NCBI RefSeq assembly: GCF_038396635.1
Contig: NZ_CP121687.1
Coordinates: 1-64,000 of the forward strand
Reading direction: 5' to 3'
Source: Defluviitalea saccharophila
Lineage (GTDB): Bacteria; Bacillota; Clostridia; Lachnospirales; Defluviitaleaceae
Length of the DNA: 64,000 nucleotides
Shown one piece after another: positions 8,625 to 17,628 of the stretch (position 1 is its first letter; each line of letters starts with the position of its first letter). The notes beneath the pieces were generated by a model. It was not told where the DNA came from. It ran no database searches and was given only the letters and a program-made list of their open reading frames with translations. The position numbers and the translations under genes were made by a program.

Positions 8625-9635
8625 ATGTGTACGGTATTATTTATGAAAACCGAAGCTGGATTTCTGCTCGGTAAAAACAATGATAATTTCTTTAGCGAAG
8701 GGATATTGTTTACCAATAGAAGAGGGATTATTAAGAGCGCATTAATAATGCCTCCATGCAATCCCCTACAGTGGAAGGTAAAGTATGGAAGTCTGAGTTT
8801 TTCGCAGTGCGGTAAGGAACTGCCTGTGGGAGGAATGAATGAAGCAGGATTAGTTGTTGAGCAAACAACCCTCCCTGATACTAAGTATCCAGAATATAGA
8901 GGAGGAGCAGGTGTTGGAGAACTTCAGTCCATACAATATTTGCTGGACACCTGTGTAGATGTTCAGGAAGCCATCCGATATATAGAGAATACAGAGATCT
9001 GCCAACCCACATGGCCCATCCATTATGTTATAGCGGATGCGTCCGGCAATATGGCTGTCATTGAATATATCCAGAGAGAAAGAAAAATTTTCACTGGAAA
9101 AAATATCGCTGCAAAAGTTGTGACCAACAGTAGGTATGATAAGGCTAATGCTTTGTATCTTCAAAATAACTCAGATATACGATGTGAAAACGAATATGAA
9201 TATAATTCTCTTCAGCGTTTTTATAAAGCAGCAGATATCCTGAATTCAACTGAGTATTTTGATATTTCTTCTGCATTTATGTACTTAGAGCAACTGGAAC
9301 GCATTGATACTGTATGGAACATCATCTATGATCCACAGAACTTAAATATCTATTTTAGAACAAAAGACTCTGTAGAGATTAAAAATGTCAACCTCAGAGA
9401 AATTGATTTTGGAGAAAAATCACAGCCATTGTTATTTCCTCTTTCATATCCAATAGAGGGGAATATCAATTGCAAATTCATGAAGTATTCTAGAGAGAAA
9501 AACAGTGAACTGATAAACAAATTTTTTAAAAATGAATTAGTGGCGTCAGTGATGGGCATTACAATACCAGATGAATTGCTGGAATACTTGGCTTCATATC
9601 CCGAGCTTATGGAGGAAGCTAATCAATACCACTGA
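8625..9635 (+). CDS. Linear amide C-N hydrolase (choloylglycine hydrolase/C45-like Ntn hydrolase)
   Basis: The 336-residue protein starts MCTVLF. Removal of Met1 would free Cys2 as the nucleophile of an N-terminal-nucleophile hydrolase. The early GKNNDNF segment fits the Arg/Asp loop of this superfamily, and GGMNEAGLVVEQT at about residues 67-79 is the conserved second block. Substrates of the family include bile salt amides, penicillin V and acyl-homoserine lactones; the substrate here cannot be chosen. There is no signal peptide, so it is probably cytoplasmic. GGAGGAG at 8610-8616 sets the start. Confidence 0.85.
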   Translation: MCTVLFMKTEAGFLLGKNNDNFFSEGILFTNRRGIIKSALIMPPCNPLQWKVKYGSLSFSQCGKELPVGGMNEAGLVVEQTTLPDTKYPEYRGGAGVGELQSIQYLLDTCVDVQEAIRYIENTEICQPTWPIHYVIADASGNMAVIEYIQRERKIFTGKNIAAKVVTNSRYDKANALYLQNNSDIRCENEYEYNSLQRFYKAADILNSTEYFDISSAFMYLEQLERIDTVWNIIYDPQNLNIYFRTKDSVEIKNVNLREIDFGEKSQPLLFPLSYPIEGNINCKFMKYSREKNSELINKFFKNELVASVMGITIPDELLEYLASYPELMEEANQYH

Positions 9636-9654
9636 ATTATATATAGGTGATTAG

Positions 9655-9893
9655 ACAAATAAGCATTCAACAATTATTACTGGTGAGATAATGGGGAGCA
9701 GGTTTATTTCAAGAATAGATTCTAAGGTGAAAAAGATAGGGGAGCTATTTGTTGGCTATAATGAATCGGTGGGATATGTTTATGTTGCAGGGGAATATCT
9801 TTAATGCGCGCTTCCCTGCGAGAGAGCATTCTTGTAAATGGAAAACTGAATTGTATTGCCAGACTTGATGGAGGAGTAACGATTTGGGATTGA
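9655..9893 (+). pseudogene. Short broken coding remnant
   Basis: Two consecutive open frames, 9655-9804 (50 codons, no start) and 9804-9893 (ATG start, ending VTIWD), overlap at TTAATG and look like the tail of one gene split by a frameshift. I cannot name the family. There is no ribosome-binding site for either piece. Confidence 0.35.
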
Positions 9894-9900
9894 ACTACAA

Positions 9901-9929
9901 AGGCCTGCCAAGGGGAAAAAGGCAGGCCT
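9901..9929. terminator. Hairpin terminator below the S-layer fragment
   Basis: AGGCCTGCC at 9901-9909 pairs perfectly with GGCAGGCCT at 9921-9929. On the minus strand it follows the stop of the SLH fragment by a few bases. Confidence 0.6.
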
Positions 9930-9934
9930 AAATA

Positions 9935-10699
9935 TTATTTAAGATTTTCTACCATGCGTACTGCCATTAATAGAGCTTGTTCTCTGGTGGCGCTTGCATA
10001 ATCTCTTGCTTCTTCTTCGGTCATCGTAGCACGGGGGCTGAACTTATTATTTCCTGTACCGTTGATAATGTTATTTGCGACCATAAAATATACGCTGTCT
10101 TTTGCCCAACTGGATATCTTGTCGTCATCCGCAAAAGGTGCTACCTTGGTGTAGGGAAGAGTAAATTGGCTGTCGGTCTGAATGGTCCAGCCTACAAGAG
10201 TCACTCTTTTGAATACACGGGTCAGCATGGTAGCTGCCTGTTCACGGTTCAGCAGTACATTTGGACTGAACTTATCTGTTGCAGTGCCTGTTGTAATGCC
10301 GAGATTGTATGCTTTTAAGACCTCCACATCTTTTATGTCTGTGAAGGGGTTATTAACAGCGGGAATAGCCTTTGTACCGGAGAGGGCTTCGAAAACTTTT
10401 ACACTCATTGCCGAAAACTCTGCTCGGGTGATGGGTTTGGTCAAATCTGCTCCTTTCAAAGAATCGGGGATAAGACCCAACTCATCGGCTTTCTTGAGCT
10501 CATTTGTAGCCCAAGATGAAGCATTGCCCCAGGCAGGAGCTCCAAACTCAACCACATTAGACCAATTAGATGTAAGGACAAGGGTACCGTTTCCTTTATG
10601 ATATTGATAACGTGCACGGAGTCTGACGTGGGTATCCTCCGTTACTTTTTCAGCTACACTGGCCAGCTCTGCATACAGATAATACCGAAAAGCTGCTGA
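9935..10699 (-). pseudogene. S-layer homology (SLH) domain protein, 5'-truncated
   Basis: The minus-strand frame is open from 10699 to the stop at 9935 but has no convincing start. It begins in the middle of a protein with a TAG just upstream. Residues before about 50 look like the end of an extracellular domain. Then come three SLH repeats, seen as TRAEFSAM, NREQAATMLTRVF and the degenerate TMTEEEARDY with FSPR upstream. SLH repeats anchor surface proteins to the cell wall. A signal peptide and the main body are missing, so this is a relic left by rearrangement. Confidence 0.75.
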
Positions 10700-10776
10700 C
10701 TATAAAAGAAGGGGACTTTGTACTGGATGCATTCTGTCTGTTTTTTGGTGACAAGTTTTATTTTTCAACTTTATAG
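10675..10776 (+). pseudogene. C-terminal remnant of an unrecognised gene
   Basis: A plus-strand frame of 33 codons ends at TAG 10774-10776 and has protein-like composition (EKLLTIKEGDFVLDAF). It overlaps the truncated 5' end of the SLH fragment on the other strand. Both pieces stop making sense near 10675-10700, which marks a likely recombination junction. The family is not recognised. Confidence 0.3.
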
Positions 10777-10967
10777 GATCTCAAACCTATACAAAATAGC
10801 TCACAGATATCTAAAGTAAATTTAGATTGCAAATTTCGACCATAATCATTATACTTATAATTAATTGGAATTTTATAGAAGCCTGCTCACCGATTTATGG
10901 GTTTGGTAAAAGTGTCAAGTGTTTTGATGATACAAATTTAAAGTTCAATTTAAAGGAGAACGAAGAT

Positions 10968-11573
10968 ATGGGAGGATTGAATCCAATAAATACTTCGAAA
11001 CAAAAAGCAAGATTATTCATTATTGTTCTTGCAACGGTGCTTGTCACTGTTGTAGTTACATCTGTCCTTTTCCAAAAGGGACATGAAAAAAAGGAGAATG
11101 TGCAGATAATAACAGTTTCTACCCTGGAAAAAATCATCAAAGTCAGTGAACTATCTACTTTTACTGCTGTATACAATGGGATTGCTGAAGTGAAGAACAA
11201 AAATAATCCTGATCTGACCGACTATTTTGTATCGTATGAGGCACGAGTAAATGCAGGAATTGACTTTGATAAAATTGCTATTACAGTGGATGATGAGGCC
11301 AAAATCATAAAGGTAGATATTCCGGATGCTTATATTACCGACATCAATGTGGATATATCCTCCCTGGATTTTATTTTCTACAACCAACATGCAAACAAGT
11401 CAACAATAACGCAGGAGGCGTTTAAAGCTTGTGAAGCAGATGTTCAGGAAGAAAGTGAGAAGGAGGATGCCATTCTTAAACTGGCTCAGCAAAATGCTGT
11501 AAATGTAATAAAGGCACTGGTTAATCCGATTATAGAACAGTTAGATGCCAACTATACTTTGGTGATTGAATAA
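10968..11573 (+). CDS. DUF4230 membrane-anchored protein
   Basis: The 201-residue protein has one N-terminal transmembrane helix (about residues 17-36) followed by an extracytoplasmic DUF4230 domain. A typical pattern is a beta-rich stretch (YNGIAEVKN, YEARVNAGIDFDKI, IIKVDIPDAYI) and a long C-terminal helix. AAAGGAG at 10953-10959 fits ATG 10968 rather than the upstream in-frame codons. The next gene starts 12 bases later and encodes the same domain as a lipoprotein. The function of the family is unknown. Confidence 0.8.
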   Translation: MGGLNPINTSKQKARLFIIVLATVLVTVVVTSVLFQKGHEKKENVQIITVSTLEKIIKVSELSTFTAVYNGIAEVKNKNNPDLTDYFVSYEARVNAGIDFDKIAITVDDEAKIIKVDIPDAYITDINVDISSLDFIFYNQHANKSTITQEAFKACEADVQEESEKEDAILKLAQQNAVNVIKALVNPIIEQLDANYTLVIE

Positions 11574-11585
11574 GGGGGGCCGGGG

Positions 11586-12248
11586 ATGAAAAAAATATTA
11601 GTTCTTTTACTAACAGCTATTATACTAGTGATAAGCACATCTTGCAAACAAGCAGAACCAGAGCCTATCAACATGGAACCAAAGGTATCGCAAATGAAAT
11701 CTATTTGTGAGTTGGCTGTAATGGAGTGCTATTACCACAATGTTGCAAAATTAAAAGAGGAAGACGCGGAAGGAATACTCTGGTGGAAGAAAGACAAGCA
11801 TTTCTGGATAGAGTACAGTGGCATAGTAAAATTGGGTATAGATGCATCATTGGTAACCATGGAAGTAAACGGGACACAAATCAAAATAACGCTTCCAGAA
11901 GCCAAAGTACTTGGTTGTAAAGTAGATTCTACATCCCTTCAAGAAGATTCGTATATTGTAGATGTCAAATCTGCAACCATAAGTGCGGAAGATGAAGTAA
12001 AAGCTTTTGCAGTAGCCCAGCAACAGTTAGAAGAAAACGCAGCCAGCAATAGGGCACTTTTGGCAGAAGCACAGCAAAGAGCACAAACATTACTGGAAGA
12101 ATATATCATCAATATTGGAAATGCCTTGGGCCAAGAATATTCTATTCAATGGGTTTATCTGGATTCTCAAGGGAAGCCCCTTAGTAGCACTATTAACACA
12201 CCTATTACTGAAAATGAACCAGCCAATACAGAGAATTCCTCTAATTAA
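11586..12248 (+). CDS. DUF4230 lipoprotein
   Basis: The 220-residue protein has a lipoprotein signal peptide with a lipobox at STSC (Cys20). The mature part shares the DUF4230 layout of the preceding gene: a YSGIVKLGIDASLV strand region, a KITLPEAKV segment, then a helical tail. A Thr/Asn/Glu-rich end follows. The two genes look like an ancient tandem duplication, one copy tethered by a helix and one by lipid, perhaps working together outside the membrane. The start follows a G-rich site (AAGGGGGG). Confidence 0.8.
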   Translation: MKKILVLLLTAIILVISTSCKQAEPEPINMEPKVSQMKSICELAVMECYYHNVAKLKEEDAEGILWWKKDKHFWIEYSGIVKLGIDASLVTMEVNGTQIKITLPEAKVLGCKVDSTSLQEDSYIVDVKSATISAEDEVKAFAVAQQQLEENAASNRALLAEAQQRAQTLLEEYIINIGNALGQEYSIQWVYLDSQGKPLSSTINTPITENEPANTENSSN

Positions 12249-12539
12249 AACCTTGTTTCTCTGTGCAGAACTATATTAAATCCTGAAAGAAGTTTGTAGT
12301 ATATGATCCTCTATAAAAAGACTAAGAAAGTATACAAGTCTATTTATGGAGGATTATTTTATGGGAAAAGCATCATTAGCTGTTCAGAGTTCTATACAGC
12401 AGCTATAATAAAGATAATGAGGTTTTATTATGAAATCAATCCAAGATAAGAAAAATTAAACATTAAAGGATTGCTTGATATCTTCTGGCAGTGTTGGTAT
12501 AAAGCATGTCTGTGAGTGGAGAAGAAGGGAGAAATGACA
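12249..12539 (+). other. Intergenic region, no gene called
   Basis: Only tiny frames occur, for example a 15-codon frame at 12361 preceded by GGAGG. It has no homology that I recognise and may be chance or debris. Confidence 0.35.
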
Positions 12540-13292
12540 ATGAAAAAGTACATACTGGAGGCATGTGTTGATTCGGTGGAGTCAGCCATTGCTGCATTAA
12601 AAGGCGGAGCCAATCGGTTGGAATTATGCAGTAGTCTTATTATCGGTGGAACTACACCTAGTATTGGTTTATTCCGGCAAGTAAAAGAACTCTGCAATGT
12701 TCCAATTCATGTATTAATTCGGCCAAGATATGGCGATTTTCACTATACTGAGAAGGAACAGCAGGTCATGATAGCTGATGTTGAGATATTTCAAAAAGAA
12801 GGGGCATCAGGAGTTGTGATAGGTGTTCTGAATCCAGATGGCAGTCTTAATGAACAATTTATGCGAGAAGTAAAAAAGAGAGCAAAAGGAATGTCTATCA
12901 CCCTGCATCGTGCTTTTGATGTATGTGCTAATCCATTGGAAACTATGGAAAAAGCGATTGAGCTAGGCATAGATACCATATTAACCTCTGGTCAAAGAAA
13001 CCATTGTTTAGAGGGAATGAATTTAATCACAGATTTAGTAAAAAAAGCTGCAAATCGTATTGATATTATGATAGGCGGAGGAGTCAATGCCAGTGTGATT
13101 AAAGAGTTATATCCCATAACCCATGCAACCTCTTACCATATGTCAGGAAAATCAATAAAACCCAGTGGGATGACTTATCGTAAAGAGGGAATATCCATGG
13201 GCGTAGCATCCTTGGACGAATATTCAATTTGGCAGACAGAGGAAGAGAATATCAAAGCAGCGAAGGAAATTTTAGAACAATACGTAATATGA
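12540..13292 (+). CDS. cutC: CutC-family copper homeostasis protein
   Basis: The 250-residue TIM-barrel protein begins with the family motif LEACVDSVESA and shows GGANRLELCS, IRPR and LHRAFD, all characteristic of CutC. Despite the name, its biochemical role is unsettled. AAGGGA at 12525-12530 gives proper spacing to ATG 12540, while ATG 12534 and GTG 12516 in frame are less well placed. The next gene starts 24 bases after its stop, so the two are probably cotranscribed. Confidence 0.9.
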   Translation: MKKYILEACVDSVESAIAALKGGANRLELCSSLIIGGTTPSIGLFRQVKELCNVPIHVLIRPRYGDFHYTEKEQQVMIADVEIFQKEGASGVVIGVLNPDGSLNEQFMREVKKRAKGMSITLHRAFDVCANPLETMEKAIELGIDTILTSGQRNHCLEGMNLITDLVKKAANRIDIMIGGGVNASVIKELYPITHATSYHMSGKSIKPSGMTYRKEGISMGVASLDEYSIWQTEEENIKAAKEILEQYVI

Positions 13293-13316
13293 AAGTGTAA
13301 AGTTAGGAGGAGAAAT

Positions 13317-14063
13317 ATGAATGGATTTCATACATTAATGTATCATGAAATAGTAGATAGAGAAGGATACGACAGAGCAAAGTATAAAGGCATAAAAGTA
13401 CAGCAAGATTATTATGATGTTCTTCCTGAAGGACTTTTTTGTTTTAAGGATGAGTTTGAAAAACAGATGACCTATCTGTATGAGAATGGGTATACTACCC
13501 TTACCATAGAACAAGTGGTTGATTTCTATTATAATAACAAACCAATTCCTGAAAAGTCTGTTCTTTTGACTTTTGATGATGCATACAAATCGGTGCTGTT
13601 AAATGCGTATCCAATTCTTAAGAAATATAATTTTCATGCGGTTTGTTTTGTAGTATTAGGTTGGCTTTTTGATAAAGAACAGAAATATACGAAGGATTAC
13701 TCTGTCTGCATGTCCGGGGATGAGCTGTTAAGTATGAATGATGTCTTTGAATATTGTAATCATACGGATTTGCTTCATATCAGAAAAGGAATGGAATCTG
13801 CATTACAAACTGAAGATAAAGATACCATAATGGCAGACTTAAGCAAATGTGAAGATTTTGTTACTACAAAGAAGATTTTTGCATATCCTTTTGGTCTCTA
13901 TAAAAAGGAGAATATAGAATGGTTACAAGAATTCGGTACCCTTCTTGCCTTCACATCTTTTGATGGGTTCAACACAAAGGAAACAAATCCTCTGGAACTT
14001 CATCGAAATGCTTGTCTGCTTCAATATAGTATCAATGATTTTATAAAAATGTTAGAAGTGTAG
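13317..14063 (+). CDS. Polysaccharide deacetylase (NodB-like) family protein
   Basis: The 248-residue protein has MYHEIV near the start and LLTFDDAY at about residues 82-89, which supplies the Asp-Asp motif of carbohydrate esterase family 4. The usual HxxxH zinc motif is not evident: CNHTDLLHI near residue 143 is the nearest candidate, so activity may be altered. There is no signal peptide, suggesting a cytoplasmic location, unlike cell-wall deacetylases. AGGAGGAG precedes the ATG. Confidence 0.78.
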   Translation: MNGFHTLMYHEIVDREGYDRAKYKGIKVQQDYYDVLPEGLFCFKDEFEKQMTYLYENGYTTLTIEQVVDFYYNNKPIPEKSVLLTFDDAYKSVLLNAYPILKKYNFHAVCFVVLGWLFDKEQKYTKDYSVCMSGDELLSMNDVFEYCNHTDLLHIRKGMESALQTEDKDTIMADLSKCEDFVTTKKIFAYPFGLYKKENIEWLQEFGTLLAFTSFDGFNTKETNPLELHRNACLLQYSINDFIKMLEV

Positions 14064-14159
14064 AAAACAAAAAAGTAATAAATTACGTTTCAAAATATTC
14101 AAGATCAAGGGTACCTAAATGGCTTTCATTAAAAGTTGTTGACATTAGATGGAGTGAGA

Positions 14160-14738
14160 TTATGCAAGAAAAACCGGAAGTAATATTTCATCAACCAATA
14201 CTTCAAGACGTTTTACATCAATAGTTTTTTTCCTGAGAAGGTTTTCCACACGAATCAAATCAAAAGGCAGGGTCAGTGTCGCATCGCTGACCTCTTTTAT
14301 TTTTTCACCTCTGGCTTTAGCAAAATCAAGCAATTTTCGCATAACAAGGATATTTTTCTTTGTTGCGTGAATCTCGATTTCAGACATTTTTTTGTTGTCT
14401 TGTCCCATTTCAAACAAAATAGCATTCATTATTTCATGACTACCCTCTGAATAAATCCTTTGATAGAGTGTAAGCAACTGCAGCAAGTCACTACGCAGAC
14501 TTCCGGTATCTTCAATTTTATCAATCAATTCCCCACCCAGTGCTTTTGTCGTTTTATATACCATAATTTCATGAACTAACTCAAATGTTGTTTTCCATCG
14601 GCGGTATATTACAGTACGGCTTGTTTTAGCAGCCTGTGCTATTTGTTGAAATGTGAGATTCGTATAGCCCACTTTTTTTATCATTTCTATTGTGGCGTTA
14701 TAAATGCTTTCACTCAGTGCATCTCCGCGTCTACGCAT
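14160..14738 (-). CDS. TetR/AcrR-family repressor
   Basis: The DNA-binding domain is at about residues 8-50 (LTFQQIAQAAKTSRTVIYRRW), followed by a helical ligand domain. Of three in-frame ATG codons I prefer 14738 because GGAGG lies seven bases upstream; 14771 would add 11 residues with a poor site. It is transcribed away from the MFS exporter gene at 14924 and probably represses it through the shared intergenic region. Confidence 0.85.
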   Translation of the reverse strand: MRRRGDALSESIYNATIEMIKKVGYTNLTFQQIAQAAKTSRTVIYRRWKTTFELVHEIMVYKTTKALGGELIDKIEDTGSLRSDLLQLLTLYQRIYSEGSHEIMNAILFEMGQDNKKMSEIEIHATKKNILVMRKLLDFAKARGEKIKEVSDATLTLPFDLIRVENLLRKKTIDVKRLEVLVDEILLPVFLA

Positions 14739-14858
14739 GTTTTTGCCTCCATTGTTCATTTCATCGTTCATCCTTTCGCTGGAAAGAGTTAAATATATAA
14801 CTTTTCAAACTTATTATAAAATATTATAACATTTTTTTGAGGAAAAATAGGACACATA

Positions 14859-14899
14859 TTGTACTTTATTTTAAAAAGAGTTATATTATTAAGGTACAA
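14859..14899. promoter_or_regulatory. Candidate TetR operator before the MFS gene
   Basis: TTGTACTTTA at 14859-14868 and TTAAGGTACAA ending at 14899 form an interrupted inverted repeat around the AT-rich promoter region (TATATT near 14882) of the exporter gene. Its place in the divergent tetR-MFS spacer suggests that it is the repressor site; this is inference. Confidence 0.45.
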
Positions 14900-14923
14900 A
14901 ATGTATCTTAGAGAGGTGAGTAT

Positions 14924-16348
14924 ATGAAAAAAGAAAAATCAACAAAAGGAATTATGGGTATTGTGTGGATCTTAGTGTTTGGAGCACTTCCACCAATGCT
15001 GGATACTACTATTGTGAATATTGCAGTGAATGATTTAGCAAAAGTTTTCTCTGCGACTTTTGCTGTTACGCAATGGGTTGTAACCGGGTATACTCTTGCT
15101 TTGGGAATTGCGGTTCCATGTTCTGGGTGGCTGATTCGGAAGTATGATGGTAAAAAAATATTTATGGGATCGCTAAGTTTGTTTTTAACTGCTTCACTGC
15201 TTTGTGGTCTTTCATGGGACATGCCGAGTTTAATTGCATTTCGCGTGTTACAAGGTTTTGCCTCTGGTCTGATGATTCCAACTTTAACATCTTTGATTGT
15301 GCAAATTGCAGGGAATGATAATCTTGGGCGTTTTATGTCTATCGTTGGCATTCCGAATGTGTTTGCTCCAATTATTGGTCCCATTATCGGAGGATTGATT
15401 TTGCAATATTTGTCATGGCATTGGTTATTTTTTGTGAATCTTCCTGTCGGAGCAATTGCTTTACTGATGATGCAATGGAAACTGCCTAAATTTGAGGCGA
15501 TGGATAAATCTGCGAAACTGGACTGGATTGGTATCTTTTTATTGGCAATGATATCAGGAATGTTTATCTTTGGGGTAACAGAAATCAGGGCTTCAAGATC
15601 CCATATAATCGGTGTTTCAGCATTTGCAGCTGGTATTGCTTCTATAGTTATATATCTGTTTTATGCATGGAAGAAGAAGGATTCTGCCTTGATTCCGTTA
15701 AGTTTGTTTAAATCAAAAAATTTCACTGCATCGTTTGTTTCTTTGTTTTTAGCTGGTTTTGCCACCAATGGACCTATGCTTATATTTCCGATGTTTTTTC
15801 AGAATGTGCGTGGTCTGAATGTTATCCTATCGGCGCTTTGGCTGATACCACAAGGCGTGGGGATGCTGGTGACGCGGCCTTTAATCGGTAAAATGACGGA
15901 TAAAATCGGAGCACGATTTGTTGTTATTCCTTCGGTTATTATAACTATTGCCGGAACCATTCCGTTTGTATTTTTTGATGCCGTCACACCTGAGTGGATC
16001 ATTTGGGTTATACTATTTTTACGTGGAATGGGCGTTGGAGGAATCAGTATCCCTATTATGAGTGATTCCTATTTAGGTCTTCAAAAGTCCCAAGTTCCTG
16101 CAGCCAGTGTTGCTACTCGAATTATCCAAAACGTAGGTGCTGCCTTTGGGTCCGCAATTCTGGCAACGGTAGTTAGCAATGCACTTCATGGGAAAGAAGC
16201 AACAGCAGCCAATATCGTTGGTGCTTATCAGAGAGGCTTTCTTACAAGCTTAATTTTTATGGTAATCAGCATAATACCTGCCCTGTTTTTAACAAATAAG
16301 CTAAACGATAAAGTTACTAAGCAATCTAATCAATTATTCCAACAATGA
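14924..16348 (+). CDS. MFS multidrug exporter, DHA2 (14-helix) family
   Basis: The 474-residue protein has about 14 hydrophobic helices. It shows the family marks LDTTIVNIAVNDLA in helix 1, QWVVTGYTL in helix 2 and the antiporter motif GAAFGSAIL near the end. It would export drugs by proton antiport. GAGAGGTGAG precedes the ATG. The divergent TetR gene is the likely local regulator. Confidence 0.9.
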   Translation: MKKEKSTKGIMGIVWILVFGALPPMLDTTIVNIAVNDLAKVFSATFAVTQWVVTGYTLALGIAVPCSGWLIRKYDGKKIFMGSLSLFLTASLLCGLSWDMPSLIAFRVLQGFASGLMIPTLTSLIVQIAGNDNLGRFMSIVGIPNVFAPIIGPIIGGLILQYLSWHWLFFVNLPVGAIALLMMQWKLPKFEAMDKSAKLDWIGIFLLAMISGMFIFGVTEIRASRSHIIGVSAFAAGIASIVIYLFYAWKKKDSALIPLSLFKSKNFTASFVSLFLAGFATNGPMLIFPMFFQNVRGLNVILSALWLIPQGVGMLVTRPLIGKMTDKIGARFVVIPSVIITIAGTIPFVFFDAVTPEWIIWVILFLRGMGVGGISIPIMSDSYLGLQKSQVPAASVATRIIQNVGAAFGSAILATVVSNALHGKEATAANIVGAYQRGFLTSLIFMVISIIPALFLTNKLNDKVTKQSNQLFQQ

Positions 16349-16494
16349 TTTTTCAGAGAAGCTTTTGTCTAATCGGATGATGGAAGAGTTCAATTGTGTT
16401 GAATTGACTAATTACCGACGTTATAAAATAGGCTTTTTTTCAGTTTTTTTCTATGCAATACAACAATATTCCAAAAGAATAAATTCATTTGCTC

Positions 16495-16529
16495 AATCAT
16501 GATCACTCGTAAAACGGGTGACCATGATT
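16495..16529. terminator. Hairpin after the MFS gene
   Basis: AATCATGATCAC at 16495-16506 pairs with GTGACCATGATT at 16518-16529, with one internal mismatch. There is no clean T-run, so terminator function is only likely from position. Confidence 0.45.
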
Positions 16530-16584
16530 TATTATGTATAGATTCAATAAAAGTATTGGATGCTAAAAATTTAATAAAAAAGGA

Positions 16585-16613
16585 TTGACAGAAGCACTAT
16601 TCTGTTATAGTAT
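16585..16613 (+). promoter_or_regulatory. Promoter of the T-box leader
   Basis: TTGACA at 16585-16590 is followed by overlapping -10 candidates: TATAGT at 16606, TAGTAT at 16608 and TATATT at 16611. The 17-base spacing favours 16608-16613. Transcription would start about 16620, directly ahead of the T-box fold. Confidence 0.7.
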
Positions 16614-16900
16614 ATTAAACAAATAAGAATACTAGGAATTGCGATGACAGGAAGAGTAGGTTAAAGGAAATCTACAGAGAGAAATCCTCGTAGGCTGGAA
16701 GGGATTTTAGATTGAGATTAACTGAAGTGCATCCTTGAGTACCGGATCGAACCATAAGTAGTAGACTTCGGCGGGACACACCCGTTACAGTGTTAAGGTA
16801 TATGAGTACCTAAAATAATGAGATGCCGGATTGCGTATTCGGTAATCAGAGTGGAACCGCGGAATAGAATTCTGCCTCTGAATAGGGGGAGAATTTTTTT
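16614..16900 (+). promoter_or_regulatory. T-box riboswitch leader, specifier probably UGC (Cys)
   Basis: The T-box core AGAGTGGAACCGCGG lies at 16848-16862. Stem I can be folded: GTTAA/TTAAC and AATCT/AGATT helices, an AGAGAG bulge, the distal-loop GGCTGGAAG, and AGGA/TCCT below the specifier loop. In that loop the 3' strand reads GAAG-TGC-A before TCCT, which puts UGC (cysteine) where tyrosine leaders have UAC. The terminator AATTCT/AGAATT (16868-16895) with a T-run ends the leader. Uncharged tRNA-Cys would allow read-through into the transporter operon. Confidence 0.88.
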
Positions 16901-16962
16901 GTTGCAAAATTATATCTTCTTAAATTTGAAAGGATGTTCAGCATGATTGAAGGGATCAAAGC

Positions 16963-17628
16963 ATGAAGCTTAACTGGCAATTTATAATAGATAGCTTGCC
17001 CCTTTACTGGGAAGCAGCATGGACCACACTGAAACTTGGTTTTTGGGGCATATTGTTTTCATTAATGATTGGCTTTATATGCAGTATAGTTCTGTACTTT
17101 AAAGTAAACGTTCTAAAAACAGTTGTAAACATTTACATAGAGCTATCCCGAAATACCCCGATTCTTATTCAATTATTCTTTTTATACTTTGGACTTACCA
17201 AAGTAGGAATAGCCTTAAGTGAGACTACATGTGCCATTATTGGTTTGTCCTTTTTAGGTGGAAGCTATATGGCGGAGGCTTTCAGGAGTGGCTTGGAAGC
17301 TGTAGGCAAAACACAGCTTGAATCCGGATTAAGCATAGGTCTTTCAAAAAGCCAACTGGTGAGATATGTGGTTCTTCCTCAGGCGTTTTCAGTGAGTGTG
17401 CCTTCAATAGGTGCAAACTGCATTTTCTTGCTGAAAGAAACTTCCATCGTAGGAGCAATTGCAGTGGTTGACCTTATGAATGTAACAAAAGATCTGATAG
17501 GCATGTATTATCAAACTTTAGAAGCCTTGCTTATGCTGGTGGTTATATATTTAGTCATGATCTTGCCTTTATCTTTAGTTTTGACATGGCTAGAAAGGAA
17601 AGTGAGGTATGCAGAATTTGGGAATTAG
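16963..17628 (+). CDS. Amino-acid ABC transporter permease (cysteine/cystine, predicted)
   Basis: The 221-residue inner-membrane permease has about five helices and the HisMQ-type loop motif with ESGLSIGLSKSQLVRYVVLPQA at about residues 126-147, which contacts the ATPase. It begins with the short conserved IIDSLPLYWEAAWTTLKLG. GAAGGGA precedes ATG 16963. It is the first gene after the T-box leader and overlaps the second permease by 20 bases. Confidence 0.9.
   Translation: MKLNWQFIIDSLPLYWEAAWTTLKLGFWGILFSLMIGFICSIVLYFKVNVLKTVVNIYIELSRNTPILIQLFFLYFGLTKVGIALSETTCAIIGLSFLGGSYMAEAFRSGLEAVGKTQLESGLSIGLSKSQLVRYVVLPQAFSVSVPSIGANCIFLLKETSIVGAIAVVDLMNVTKDLIGMYYQTLEALLMLVVIYLVMILPLSLVLTWLERKVRYAEFGN

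Noticed and set aside
12361-12408. Fifteen-codon frame with a ribosome-binding site
   Set aside because: Too short and without similarity to call a gene.
16848-16862. CCGCGG stretch considered as part of a tRNA gene
   Set aside because: It is the T-box core of the leader; no cloverleaf can be built.
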